Below, in pieces: positions 11,969 through 25,325 of a stretch of 64,000 bases of DNA. Location: contig JAKUCV010003182.1 in NCBI GenBank assembly GCA_028386065.3, positions 129,472 to 193,471 of the forward strand. Direction: 5' to 3'. The notes below the pieces were generated by a model, which did not search any database, was not told the origin of the DNA, and worked only from the letters and a program-made list of their open reading frames with translations. Position numbers and translations under genes: made by a program. Within the stretch, counting starts at the first letter, position 1, and every line of letters starts with the position of its first letter. Source of the DNA: Turnera subulata (Eukaryota; Streptophyta; Magnoliopsida; Malpighiales; Passifloraceae).

Positions 11969-12256
11969 TCAGTGTTTTTCGAACCCCTGAATCATTTTAC
12001 ATCCACCAACAATGTTGTGAAAGTCCTTGAGATTTAGTTGCAATGGGGGGTCTATATCAAAGCCCAAAAATAGTAAAGCAGCAATGAAAAAATGGGAAAA
12101 TAAGGTTTAACAAAAACAACCAGGGCAAGAAATTTATCTTCCCATCTCCATCACTATCAAAGCAAGATATCATATCAGCCAATTCCTTGTTTGTCCATGT
12201 AAAGTCATGAGCAATTACGACCCTTTCCAGATCTCTTATTGTTATGTTCCCCTCTC
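11969..12256 (-). pseudogene. EF-hand calcium-binding protein, partial or decayed
   Basis: On the minus strand, after a GAAGCAG acceptor at 12257, a frame reads EGNITIRDLERVV, then HDFTWTNKELADM, then CFDSDGDGKIN down to about 12132. A second block at 12033-11969 reads LKDFHNIVGGCKMIQ and ends in a stop. Joined, the calcium loop would be the 12-residue D-S-D-G-D-G-K-I-N-L-K-D, a textbook EF-hand. The sequence between the blocks has a TATAG acceptor, but I see no clear GT donor after KIN. Possible upstream exons (for example MTEDELTLH near 12,550, REVLVTEMVNNLK near 12,480) are not convincingly joinable and no start codon is fixed. This is either a gene with an unusual intron or, more likely, a degraded paralogue. 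Confidence 0.45.
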
Positions 12257-12261
12257 CTGCT

Positions 12262-13464
12262 TCCGTATGCCAATGTTACCAAAGTTAATCATGTAAATCT
12301 TCCTAAAAACTCTTATTACGAAGTCAATGGCTAGAAAACAGGCAAAAAGTGCATATCTTCTCTCCTCCTTCTCATCCTTCAATTGCTATCTAGATCTCTC
12401 GTCACAAAGTTTTGCACTCAGGATCATAAGGGTATTCCCAATTTTAAGTTGTTAACCATTTCTGTAACAAGAACCTCTCTCTGCACAAGCTACATGGAGA
12501 CCATGTGCATCATAAAATTACGGTCAAACTAAAAAAAAATAGTGTAAGGTCAGTTCATCCTCAGTCATCTGCACCTTATTAATTAGTGAAGTGTTGACTA
12601 GAGAAAAATTAAAGAGTTAGAAGTTAAGAGAACATAAATCAAACACAAGAAAACCATATATATCTCACAGGAAAATAACTAGTTTCAGTCAAAACAAACC
12701 GGGTTTTTTCCCTCTTTTCTTTCTAGCATCGTCCCGAATATGAGCATTATCACAGGATGCTCACTTTTCTCATAATCTTGCAGCGACAGAGCTATTGCCG
12801 GTCCATGAACGCTCAAGAATTAGTTTTTAGTATCTTTAAATCATCATCCTCTTCAACATACATTAGAAGCACCTACTAACAGAAATAAGACCAAACAACC
12901 AATATACAGTTTAACCTAAACAAAAAAAGGAGAGTTTGCAAACAACAAAGCATCAAATAAACTCTTTAAAGCTAAAATCATAGGAGAAATTCTCAAATTA
13001 AGGAAGTAGCAATTAAATTAACTCTCATTTAAGTATGGATTCATTCCACTCTTTCTCTTTCCGCCATTTGTGTCTCCCTGGGGGTTTTACTCTTGTCACG
13101 TCATCATGGCGGGTAATACTATATTTTTTTTTTGGGACCAACAAGCAGAACAACCGAAGCAACAAGATTGGAGTTTAGTTCGGCGCTTACGATGACCACG
13201 CGCGCGTGGATGGAGAGTCTTGAAACGTCGTCGTATCTTGGGAAACAACCGATCAACAACAAAAAACAAAGGGAAAAAAATCTCGCGCACCACCACCCTC
13301 TATCTCCTCCTCCTCTTCCTCCTCTTCTTCTTTTCAAAAAATTTATACACACATCCATTCTTCACCTCTCAAAAAAATCAAGAAATAAATAAAAGAACCA
13401 TGCTTGTTTAGTTTTTACCTAATAATCCATTCTCTTCTTCGTGGGTTTTAAATTTAATTTAAAT
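12262..13464. other. Intergenic and 5' region of the cytidylyltransferase gene
   Basis: Possible remnants of upstream EF-hand exons on the minus strand lie at 12,440-12,840. The last 300 bp hold a CT-rich leader typical of a plant 5' UTR upstream of the ATG at 13465. No other gene is seen. Confidence 0.4.
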
Positions 13465-16400
13465 ATGGCTTCGTGTATGGAGCTGGAGAGGTGCAATCAG
13501 ATACCACTCTCCGCCACAGCCACTACCCCCTGTGCTCGCCCATGGCGTCCGTTACCCGAAAGAACCCTAATCCTCACCCGCCGCCGCCCAAGACCGAACC
13601 TCGGGCTCGTCTTGAACCGGACCACACTGGCTCACGCGAACTGCATTCTCCCAAAACGGCACCGCATTGCGGCCATGGCGCGAGCTGAGCCGGATAAACT
13701 CGGCGGCGATGACTGCGACCGTGACATACAGGTAAACTATCGGAAATTGTGAGAATAAGAAACCCTTTTTTTGATTAAAGTAATTGACTTTGTTATTATT
13801 ACTATTGGGATGAAAATTAGTGGAAGTACTGAAACGGAGGTGTTGTAGGAAGTTAGCAAAGGCCGTGAATTGGTTGGGGAGGAAGAGGATTCGGTTGCGG
13901 AGGTTAAACGGAAGGCGAGCCAGTTGAGGAAAAGGATCGTTTCCGGTATCGGGATTGGGGTTTCGGTTGGGGGAATGGTGCTGGCCGGAGGTTGGGGTTT
14001 TACTTTGACGGTGGCGGTTGCTGTTTTCGTTGCTTCTCGGGAGTATTTCGAATTAGTTAGAAGCCGGGGGATCGCCGCCGGGATGACCCCTCCTCCTCGT
14101 TACGTCTCGCGGGTCTGCTCCGTTATTTGCACCGTCATGCCCTTACTTACGCTGTAAGAATCACAATCCTGCTGTGTTTTGTTTTGTTTCGGTAGGGAGA
14201 ATTTGTAATTGTGGTTGCTGATTGGTGTTTATTGTAATATTCTTTGGTTAGGTATTTTGGCCAGATTGATATTCCGGTGATATTTGCTGCTTTTGCGGTT
14301 GCTATGGCGTTGCTTCTACAGAGAGGGAATCCTCGTTTTGCTCAGCTGAGTAGTACGATGTTTGGATTGTTTTATTGTGGGTATCTTCCTTGCTTCTGGA
14401 TCAAGCTTCGATGTGGTTTATCAGCTCCAGCATTGAACACTAGTAAGCTATATTTGTATTGTGCTTATCCGTGTTAATGCTAATATTTCAGACTTATCGG
14501 GGGGGAAACTGATGGTTTCCGTTGTGTTGCTGTTGTAGTTACTGCATGAAATTTGATAATCAACAGAACCATGGAGTGTACTTTAGATTTTGAGTTACTG
14601 ACGATATGAATTTTCGATCTTTTATTCTTAATGAGACATTTTCTTAGACTACTTATGCTATATGATGCTGGAATATGATATTAGAAACTACTTTGTGGAA
14701 TCCACCAACAGAAATAGACATGAATCCCTTACATTTTTGTTGATTAGCATTTGACAAAGGTTTCTGCGGAGAAGACAGTATTACACTATGAAATGATGTA
14801 TAGATATGGCCACCCTCCTCTTGGAGGAGCTTTCCAGCAGGGATTAGATTGAATGCATAATTCTGTTTCAAATGTTAACTCCAGTAACTTTGATGTTGCT
14901 TTTATGAAATATCTTTCCTTAGACACTTATGTTTGGCAGGACTGGGATCAGTATGGCCTGTTCTTCTTGGAGGCCAAGCTCATTGGACCGTGGGTCTTGT
15001 GGCAACTTTGATTTCTGTCAGCAGCGTCATTGCAGCAGATACTTTTGCATTCATTGTTGGCAAGGTATTTTGGCTTCTAAATGGAAGCCTGTACTTTCTA
15101 GTTTTTTTGAGTGCCATAAATGATATTTCTCAAAACTTGCGGTACATGTAAAATTTCCTTCACCAATGGGCAAAAGCAGAGCATGGACAACTTCTTATTG
15201 ATAGTTTCCACTCCGCATTCCTAATGGTTGGAAAGTGGAAACCAACTTGAACCGTAGGATTACATGTCATTATGCACCTTTTCTGACATGTATCGTAACC
15301 TGTCATTTGGTGGCATAATATCTTAAAATCTGCGCATTTAGTCTGCATTATGAACTTTTATGAACTAATCCAATAATTTTCCTGCTTCACTTCAGGCATT
15401 TGGGAAGACACCACTTATTAGTGTTAGTCCAAAGAAGACATGGGAAGGAACTATCGCAGGGTTGGGTGGTTGTATAGCCACTTCTGTCATACTATCAAAG
15501 ATTTTTAGCTGGCCTGCATCTGTGATAAGGTAACGTTCTTCCTCCATTACAGAGTCATTGTCATAAATTTCTTTTACCAGCCAGCTCTTTCCTGAGGTAT
15601 AAAGCACTTTGGCACGGTCTTAAGTTGTAAAAAATTCTGCCGTGCAGATGGGTAACGTAAATCAATTAAAAGTCGACCAGTTAATCAACCCAATTTACCA
15701 CTTCAGTTCTTCTCTTCCTGTTTGAAGATCAAGCGGAACTGGAAGTAAGAAGAGATTCACATAGCAGTATCCCACATGTGCATACTGTAGACCAACTTGA
15801 ATGATTCAGATTTGAGAGACATTTAAGCAAAATGTCCCAGTTTTGGGGGGTACCTAACTCAAATCTTTGAACAGGTTACCATGGGCTTGTATTGATGCAT
15901 ATTCCTAACTGACCTTTGATCGTTGTCTCTAATTGTGAAAGAATAACATAGTTGAACCTTTCTCAAACTAATTTTGTTCCACCCCTTCGATGAAATAAGC
16001 TAGGAGTGTGCATCCTACAAACTTCTTAAACCACTCTTTTGCGAGGCTACCTGGCTGGTAGATTTTTTTAGAGCAGGGGGCCTTGGATTCAGTACTCCTT
16101 TTCAGTATTATCTGGATTTGTTGTCTTAATCTAGCCTTTCACATGGGTGGCTCATATCTTACAGAGTATCCCTGTACACTGAATCTGTTTATACCATACA
16201 GGTTGAATTGTTTATATATTTCTCTTTTGCCCAACCTTGTCAGCGTGACATTGACATATTCCCTTCAATCATTGCCAGTGCTATAGCTTTTGGGTTCCTG
16301 AATTTCTTTGGATCCATATTTGGCGATCTTACTGAGTCAATGATCAAACGTGATGCGGGCGTCAAAGATTCTGGCTCCTTAATACCTGGACATGGTAAAT

Positions 16401-17015
16401 GACTTTTTCTTGTGCTTCAGATCTCTGATATGACTTAATACCTGGGCATGGTCTGTCAATTTTGTCAATGGATAGCAGCTATTTGCTTATATGTGTTCAA
16501 TTTGACGTTTTTTTGTGGCCTTACCTTGATGACTTCAATTGTCCATGTATGTATGCATGCCTTTTATGTTATTAACTTACTGGCTGTCGAGCTTTTTTTT
16601 GAAAAGTAAAAAATTTTCCCATTGTCAAGCTTCACCCTTTCTTGCAATGCCTTTACTAAATTTTCCCTTGGCTGTCTTCCACCGTCCTTCTTTCTGCCAT
16701 TCTTCACATTGGCCTTTCGTACTCATCATGTTTATATGAAGTGTAAGATAAAATCCGAGAACTATACTGTATACTGCTATAGAAAGGAGAGGTTGATAAT
16801 CTTTCAATTTTTTAGTCTACATCTTTTGGAAGCCCTAAACCTGGGAAAAAAATGCCCTAGCTTCTATGAATCATAAGTTCAAGCTGCTTCGCCTGTGTCT
16901 GATAATCTGGATACAATATGTAGGTGGAATACTGGACAGAGTTGACAGCTACATTTTCACTGGTGCACTTGCATACTCCTTCGTTAAAGCCTTCCTACCA
17001 CTATACGGAGTTTGA
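13465..17015 (+). CDS. Phosphatidate cytidylyltransferase (CDP-diacylglycerol synthase), plastid type
   Basis: It makes CDP-diacylglycerol from phosphatidic acid and CTP, the precursor of phosphatidylglycerol. Seven exons join in frame: 13465-13731, 13849-14153, 14252-14442, 14940-15064, 15396-15529, 16279-16394 and 16924-17015, all with GT-AG borders, giving 409 residues. The first 90 residues are rich in Ser, Arg and Pro with few acids, as in a chloroplast transit peptide, and membrane segments follow. Exon 5 carries [15 protein letters not shown]. Exons 6-7 carry the family signature S-M-I-K-R-D-x-x-x-K-D then [12 protein letters not shown], and the protein ends LPLYGV. The exon 6 acceptor at 16279 was chosen because it gives [18 protein letters not shown], the expected length. 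It most resembles Arabidopsis CDS4/CDS5. The ATG at 13465 is the first in frame with the transit peptide. Confidence 0.93.
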
Positions 17016-20000
17016 TATAAAAAGCATGATCAACTACAAGAAAAGGTTGAACACGGAAACTTTTCAGGTTTTCTGATTCTGGAAAGTTCGAAGCTCAAGC
17101 GAGATTGTAAACACTCGATGCAAGTTGTGAGAAGGACGGGGTGGTAAACATACTCGTTCCGAATTTCTCAGAGAAGGGTGATGACTGATGATGGTGGGAC
17201 TGGAGCGCTTCAAGGTACATATATTAGGAATTCTTTGCTTACATGTTCCTTGGTAACAAGAGATCAGTTATACTTACCGACTAATCAGAGATTGGCGACT
17301 ACTACAACACAATTAGTTCATATTTGCTTCAAGTTAGAGCTGCAGATGGGCTGTGAACTCTGTTACTTTATGAAGGGGCAGGCCATATGGCATATACCAA
17401 CTTTAGTTTGTTATTTATGCAAAGTTTTCTCATTGAAATAATTACATCATGCAAAGTCCATCCATCTTTTTGAATGTAAGATTGTTGGCTCTCTAAATTG
17501 ATGCTATCACTAATCCAGTCATCATAACAGCATTGCATTGGTCGATATACTATGCTAATATATACATATTGGCCAGTACTCAATTTCCTCCATTTATGTA
17601 ACTAGGGTTCAACTTTATTTTTTGTTAACACCACTTGGGTTCACACATTGTTTGACCAACAGAATTTCTTCGTTCAACGACCTTTTTCGATGGAAACAAA
17701 AGATGGGCTCGACCATGTCAACCTTAATCCAGAAAAAAATGAGGCCCACACGTCCAATATTCATCGAAACCCCCCACCGACCCGTACAGTTGAAGTGGTG
17801 TTCATGAACAGCAGAAGTAGGGACTTACTAGATTTACTTTGTCGTTCTTCTTCTTTTGTTTTTTGGACAGTACTATTATTAGATTACTTGTCAAAAGCCT
17901 TGAGTGCCGCCCAGATTATATAATAGTGGTAGTTATGGGCGCAAAAAAGTCACCTCTTTATCTCATAACAGAAACGACTATTAACATTCCAACGAAAGGA
18001 GGACGTCAACCAATTATTTCTCAAGGCAACTACCACCTAAAGACATGGTCTAAAGTGGCCAAGAGACTACTCTCTGTTTCTTGTAGTTTCACGTGTACTT
18101 GTTTGTTTGAACTTCTCTTCTTGGCCTTTTCCTGTACGAGTTCTACTTACTTGTAGTCTTTTTTGATCCAATAATGCAACAATGTTTGACACATGGCATG
18201 CCTGGAATGTGCAGACCGTTTGTGTTTTATGAATTTTCGGCGGGAAATTGTTAAAAAATTAGGTCCCGTAAAATATATCATTACCCTCCTAGTCCTCCAT
18301 TGAGCTAGGCTAGTTCCTCTGTATAATTATAACACACAAAGTTATAATATATAGCACATTTTGATTGTAATTAACCTTGTAGTTAGAGCAGAAGGACCAA
18401 TTGTGTACTAAAATGATTGCCACTCCGCTACTTCTACAACTTGAAACACACACAAAAAAAAAAAAAGGAATGGCAAGTTTATGGAAGTTGACAAAGTCTT
18501 GGATGATGCATGCATGAATGATAGAAATGGTGAGACCATCAAGCCATGAATTCAAACAAAAACATTTATTAATTTTAAGGTACATTGACCAAAACGATGA
18601 AACTGTTTTTTTGTAAAGACACAAACCTTTGACACGGTTTGATTTTTAAGAAAGAAGAATAATCTAAATCTAGAAAAGAGGAAAACACACGAAAGAGACA
18701 TGAGAAGTGAATGTTGGGTTGACCTCGACGAGATAACCATATAATGCAAAAGGATAGAGAGATAAGAGAAGTCGACGAATTGCGCAATAGAAAGAGAGAA
18801 ATAATAAAAACCCTTGTGTTTGGCGCGACTAGCCAACAAAATCCATGCAAAAGTGGGGGGTGGAGCCAAATCACCCCCACCCAATATAAGAGACAGAAGA
18901 GTCTTGAACATGAAGAGAGATGGGAGACCAATGGGATTATGGTTATTGGAGGGCCTACCATAATTGGCTTTTGACAATTATGAGTGCTTACTTTTTGGGT
19001 TTGGGCACAAAAAGAGAGAAAAATGTAATTTTGGAGATGTGTGGGATGCAAAGAATGCGTTGTTTCTAAGCTGACTAAAAGAAAATGGAGAAAAGGGAAG
19101 GATATAAAGAGAAGGAAAAAACCACTAGTAGTATATATAAAAACAATGAAGGAAACTTAAAGAAGGGTTGGGGAAGATATGGTGGGCAAGCATCTGCAAA
19201 AGTATTTAAAAGGGAAGAGAAGGAAAAGATTGCATGAAACTTTTCTTGCACACGCACACCCATGCATCTCAAGCCTCCACCTCACACAAAACTTTTTCTT
19301 TCCTTTTGTTTTCTTACTCTTAATTACTTCTACTTTTCTTTCTTACCTTTGGGCACAATATGTCTAATTTTCGCGCCCATGTAATATGTTCTCCTCCTGT
19401 GAAGAAGTCTTTTCCCTTAACTTCTAGTGGTAACATTTGATGATATTTCGGTTTGTAGTGGTTAAGTTAGTTGTTGGCTATTATTTCAATGAAGTTCCAA
19501 GATTAACATCGATCCAAACACCAAGTTACATATGCCATGTTCGTGTTGTGCTAATTAATTGGCTACTTTCAAAATAACTCATCATTTGTTGTTAAACAAG
19601 GACATATTCACTTCTCCTAACAAAATAAAATACAGTATCTATCATTGACAGATTGTTAATCTCGCACATCTAATCCATAATTTTTTTATTAAATTGTATT
19701 TTAACCCTTCAAATTTTTCATCAATAATAAAATTACTTACATATGGAGTGGCATGATTGGGTTGTATGATTTCAAATGTGGAAATAATAGCTTCTAGTTA
19801 GTCTCAAAAGTTTCATAAGAAAGCAAAGTCAATTAAGGGGGAAAAAAATGAAGGAAGGTATGCTTGACATTTTAGGGTTTCCAATTAACTTTATGGAAGT
19901 CAAACCGAATGTTTCGGTTTATTAAGAAATACGTACCAAATTTATCAAGCTTTGATGATGCTGCGTTACAAAGAGACAATAGCCAGATTGCTAACTAGTG

Positions 20001-21625
20001 AACCAAGAGAACTCATTTTTCTCTACGTAAGAAATTGAGGATAGCTAGATAAATAAGAATCTTTTGAGTCCGGCTCTCTTTCAAAAACTTGGATTTGGAT
20101 CCATGTCCAACAACTTTACAATAAAGCTAGCTACTAGCTAGTAAAGCAGATTATGTATATACTGAGCTGTTGGATATCATAAAGTTTTTTCCTTTTGGAA
20201 GTTTGTTGGTTAATTGCCTCGTTAAGAGAAGAAAACTATGGCGATGTGAATAGCAACTTTAATTAAGGAAAGAAACAACAAGACACAAGGAGCTATAAGC
20301 TTCGCCTGCAAAATGATGGTCCCACATGTCTTAATGCTTCTTAATGAATTCGTAATTCCTATTAAATCTTTAATTACCCATCAAGTGTAGCTTAGATGGA
20401 TGCACCACCACCGGAAAATTGCCATATATAATGAAGATTAATCTAGTTAGTGACCCACCCAACAGTTTCTTTTTCTTCTCTCTTTTTTTCTTCTGATGAA
20501 ACGAAACAATTAAACAAACCCACCCAACAGTTTCTGAAGAGGATAAAAGCTAGCCAATATATTTTGTTCTTCAAATTTTAGCCAAATCCCTCACTCCTAG
20601 GAGGAGGCTTCTTCAAGACAAAAGTGCTTACCTCAGTTCCTTAACGAAAAGTTACTAATAAAACCTTATACGTTCCATGGGAGGGGCGATTTTTATAAGA
20701 GACTGAAAAAAGTGTGGTACTTTTTTTTTGGAGCTTCCACGATCTAGAAGATGCTTAATGGTGCTATCCATCTATCTCCCTCTCGCTCCCAGAATCTGCT
20801 TTCAGCTCTTGAAATGACCCAAGGCGCGCAACTATTGCAGGTCCATACAGAGTTGGATCATTTTGGTTGTGTGAGAATGAGATGGGGGCAACTAAAAAGC
20901 CTCTTTTCCAATACATTTGCCTATGTTCTTTCCCTTTCTGTCTCTGGAATAGGCCACGTATATGCAGGCAGCAAAAAGAAAAACCTGATCATATCATGCT
21001 ACGCTCGCAGCTTGGATTGGACACAGTATCTGATTACCACTTTCGATAACAAACCCTTCTATTAATTTGATAAAAAAAAAAACATTATTTACATAAACAC
21101 ATGACCTTTCCGTACTTTGCCTTGTCAAAAGCTATTAGTTACAAGATCATGTGGGGTTGCAGCAAATTTTGTGGAGGGAAAATGTTCCAGCTCTTTCGTG
21201 TTGATCATATTCATATACACTCAAAACATTCCTCAAGCCAGAAAATGACTCCACTACAATCTGCGTCTCTTTAAAACCTAGTTTTTGATGATAACAAAAT
21301 TCCTTTTGTCACACACCAAAGGCTTATTGCTTTTGTGGGTACGACAATATAGCTTTTTTTTTCTTTTCAATCTTTTTTAATTTAGAGGGTATGCCCCCAT
21401 ATAGCATTGTTTGTTCTTGAATGTCCGGTACAAATTTTTTTATCCTTGTAACTATCATACCATTGTTTTTCTTGTGCACTTTAAACCGGCCACTTTTAGA
21501 AACCATGATATAGAGCACACATGTAAATCCTAAACCGTAGTAATTTGAGCCTGTTCTTGTTATAACCTTGCTTAATTATACATGTAGCGAAGAAAAGAAT
21601 CAAAAGCAAGTATATATTCCGCATC

Positions 21626-21671
21626 AGTCTAAGTCACTTTTTTTTTTGATGCTAAAGTCTAAGTCACTTTT
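21626..21671. repeat. Micro-insertion with 16-bp direct repeats
   Basis: AGTCTAAGTCACTTTT occurs at 21626-21641 and 21656-21671. Between them is a T run plus GATGCTAA, which reads TTAGCATC-A(n) on the minus strand. This looks like a 5'-truncated retroposon reduced to its tail. Confidence 0.6.
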
Positions 21672-22537
21672 GGGTTCAGTTTTCTTTAAATTCTATGATC
21701 TAGAAATTAGAACTCAAAATTTCAGGATTTAATTTATAAAAAGATATATAAATATCAGCTGAATACACATGGCAAAATTAGAATTACGGAATCTTTGGAG
21801 AAGTTGAGCCTAATTATAATCTCTTTGATTAATATGGAAGAGGAGGAGACGTCATCAAAACATTCGTTATTACACTCTTGTTTCATTAACAAGGACAGCT
21901 AGAGTCAGATTACATGTGTGTATCTGCCTAACAAGAACAAATATAAAAACAATCATGAAAACAATCACACACCCAACTCCTGCATTCAATAACACGACAT
22001 GTTTTTTTTGGGATATCACTATCACTCAACAATTTACCAATCACTAGCAAATTATACCAAACCAACACACATATATAAGGGAAAAAAAAACACTTTAACA
22101 TTTTCACCCATGAAGGGAGAGACATCTGATCCATGTACAGAGAAATGAACATGTAAATCCATTTTCTCTACTGTTAAGTGGGGCCCCAGTTTAACCCTTT
22201 ATGTAATTTTATTGTCCGTATGATTTGGATTGGATTGTGGTGATGCAATGGTAAGAGGAAGCAAAACTTGCTGGTGTTAGTGACCGTACACGTGGCACCA
22301 CGTAAGGATTTGACCGTGCATCCCTCGTTTATGGGTCCCTCCTTAATTTTCTGTTGCTTTGTGAGATGAAGGAAGGAAGATATATGTACTAGTACTATGC
22401 TACTACTACTATCCACTTGGCACTTGTCACTTTCATGGTCATTGTCCCCAGCAATAGCAAAACACATGAGACAATGAGTCGCAATCGTTGGATCGATGTT
22501 TTGTACCACAAAACTGTAAGGAAAAAAACTATGAATG

Positions 22538-22587
22538 GTTTGGTTTCTACTTTTTTTTTTTTTTGAGGGAAAGTTTGGTTTCTACTT
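22538..22587. repeat. Micro-insertion with 15-bp direct repeats
   Basis: GTTTGGTTTCTACTT occurs at 22538-22552 and 22573-22587 around a T-run plus GAGGGAAA. On the minus strand this reads as a few bases followed by poly-A. Confidence 0.55.
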
Positions 22588-23913
22588 CAAATCAAAACAA
22601 TTGGAAAAAAAAAAAAACTCAAAGAAAAAATTGGAAATTTTTTGGGGAAAATTGAGTGGATTGCGGGGCCCACATGGCTTCTTAGCCTCATTGTATGAGC
22701 GCCACGTGGCTTTGTGATGCTTAGGATAGACTTCCTTCCGCCCTTGCATCACATGCTAGCGAAACCCCGTAGGAGAAAAATCGTACGGGATTGCTTTGTA
22801 ATTGCTATTTCCGAAAACAATTTTGTTTTTCTTAAAAAAACGGTGAAATAATTTTGGTTTGCGTATTTAGCGAATACAAATTTCCAATTATTTTGTTTTA
22901 TTACTAAAACCCGAATGAATTACAATTCAATTATTCCGAGTCCCAATCTCCCTTTGTAAAAAAAAAAAAAAAACTCGAAACTTTAGTATATATATATATA
23001 TTTTTGTTTTTTATCCAGTATCCGACCAGCACTTGATTATCAAAGACTTTAGTATATTGTGTTATACCTCATTAATTTTCTTTAAAAGAAAAATTTATAT
23101 TGCCTTTCATAACCAACTATTCAGTACTCAAAACTTTGCTTTAACTAATTTAAATCCTAATAGATAGACTTAACTAACTCTTGTGGGTGAATTTCCCAAC
23201 AAAAAAGAAATTCAAACAGAAAAAATCAAAACTCAAATCTATTTGAGTAGAACCAAGGGGCTTAATTACAAACTCTGGGTTCTGTACTTTTCTTCTTTTT
23301 TTTTTTTTGTTTGGTGATCTGTATTCTTGCATGACGGAACCTTCTAATTTCAACAAAGAAGAAGTGAAGAACTCTACATATTCACTCTCAAACAAAATAT
23401 AACTGGATAGACGGACAAATGTGGAGTTGCTTTCAAAAGCCTACACACATATGCCCTTGTTGTACTAGTAATGTGGGTGCCGGGTGCGTATATGTGACGG
23501 ATACATGGAAAGTTGTAATGAGTATTACTCTTTGCATAATTGCACTCTCTGCCCATGTGTAATTGCAAAATTTCTCAATTTTTTTTTTTAAAATTTCTGG
23601 CTACCACTCCCCTTTATAATAATGGGTGCCCTCTACCTCTCAACTCTCAAGGAAAGGATAGTGCCTTCCTCATTGGACCACTTCCTTTTCTCCAAACATT
23701 GGACCACAAGTTGCACCGCAAGAACCAATTGAGTTTGTTTTTAAAGAAAGCAAAGCCATTATAATAATGGTAGCCTAATTAACAATCATAATAAGGTTGT
23801 TTGCGAGGCTATTAAGGTATTCATTGTCCACAGAGCCGACATTTTTGGCTTTCTATCATTACAATTTATATAAGACGTAGTTTTTAATAATGGGGCCAAA
23901 ACCGTCACTGTCC

Positions 23914-23935
23914 TCCTCTCTCTCTCTCTCTCTCT
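23914..23935. repeat. CT dinucleotide microsatellite
   Basis: About ten CT units. No gene assignment; it could be a pyrimidine tract of an unannotated promoter, but nothing downstream supports that. Confidence 0.8.
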
Positions 23936-25325
23936 AATGCAACATGGGCCTTTATCCTATAATATTATGATTGATGTTCACCAAAAGCATAAGTTAATGA
24001 CTTGTGTAAATGAATAGCTTCCAAGGTGCTGAAAAAGAAAGCGCTTAAAATAATCATGCAAAGAGTCCAATGATACAAGACCCATGTGATTTCATGAGGA
24101 GAAAGCATAAAATACTAGTGAAACCATTGCAAATTCAATGTATAATAATACAAGTGTTGGCTTGTATAAGTATATAATCATACATTTTAAGTCAAATATA
24201 ATACCCCCCATATGCTTAAAAAAAACAAACCAAAGCAGATTAATTATATATATTGCGCCACACCATAACAGACATTTGGTGGCCAATATAATACGTAAAA
24301 GATATAGTTGTACCAACGCATCTATTTGAGAGATTTTTAGGCCAACATCCCCATCCTTGAGACCTTCAATGCTTAAATCTATGAACACAAAACAACGTAA
24401 TCTTGTCATTTTATGCCCCTTTTTTTCATCCTAGATAAAAATTTCCCAAATAGCTTGTATCGCTTAAACGTCAACCTTCCTAAATATACGCAGTTCTGTT
24501 ATTGCCACAAAATCTTCACCCCCCCCAGAGAAATAAGTGGAAACAAACCCAGAAAAACAAAACCCATAGAGCAAGAACTGGTCACAACTATTCTTAACTG
24601 CACTTGACACTGATTTGCTACCAAATTTAATGTCAAAACTATGCACATAGTGCCAGATGAATGAATCACACATGTCATATATTATAGAGGTCTGATATGT
24701 ACTAAGTTTTCTAACACCAAGCCATGAAGAACTAGAACTTGTCTGTTGACATTGAAACAGGACATGATTTATTGGAATGCTAAGCCAACAGTATAGAAAG
24801 GAAAACAGAAGAGCTAGGACAACACTGGAGGAAGTGACCAAGTTCTATTGAGAATGCAATTAACGAAAAAACAAATTCCAAACATGCAAAGGAAATTCGA
24901 TTTCAGGTCAGGAAATGGAGTGGCTAACTATGTACCAACTATTGGCAACTATCATCAATTCACCACCGCTGATTAATCCCGCTCAATGGGAGGGGATTTG
25001 AAAGGAACAAAGATTAAATGACAAGCAATAACCAAATTCCAGAAGAGAACCACCATTGGCAGCTATATGCAGCAGCACTAAAGTGACAGAAATTAAGATC
25101 TGTACACAATCATCCAGTTACTAAAATGTTTGGTTTCTTCATTGAAACAATAAGTCCTAATAGCACATGGACAATTAGCATAAGAGAACCACCACAGGAA
25201 GATGAAAAAAAAATCCCAAAAAAGATTAGAAATTAAACCAGCAAGTTACGGGGCACCTTAGCAACAAAAGAGTACTTGTGGGTGGAGAACCAATATCCCC
25301 CAAAATGGTATGGCCTGAATCCTGA

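Larger units (their letters stand above)
17016..25325. other. 8.3-kb gene-poor region
   Basis: The first few hundred bases are the 3' UTR of the cytidylyltransferase gene. The rest is AT-rich with scattered short frames that have no shared motif, codon bias or splice context. It contains two micro-insertions with flanking duplications (21626-21671, 22538-22587), a CT microsatellite (about 23914) and G-box motifs (CACGTGGC near 22290 and 22700). The final 300 bp are probably the 3' UTR of the GRAS gene on the minus strand. I see no protein or RNA gene. Confidence 0.5.

Noticed and set aside
16083..16278. Open frame before exon 6 of the cytidylyltransferase gene that could extend the exon
   Set aside because: Starting exon 6 at 16279 restores the family spacing between SWP and IAFGFLNFF; using the earlier acceptors adds residues not expected in the family.
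18552..19051. Two overlapping minus-strand frames of 141 and 158 codons
   Set aside because: They overlap in different frames, are Phe/Ser/Leu-rich, have no motif and lie in AT-rich intergenic DNA.
19945..19975. TTTGATGATGCTGCGTT resembling part of miR172
   Set aside because: It differs from the mature sequence in several bases and I see no complementary star arm within 200 bp.
20751..21065. 104-codon plus-strand frame
   Set aside because: No recognisable domain, no splice context and ordinary AT-rich composition; probably chance.
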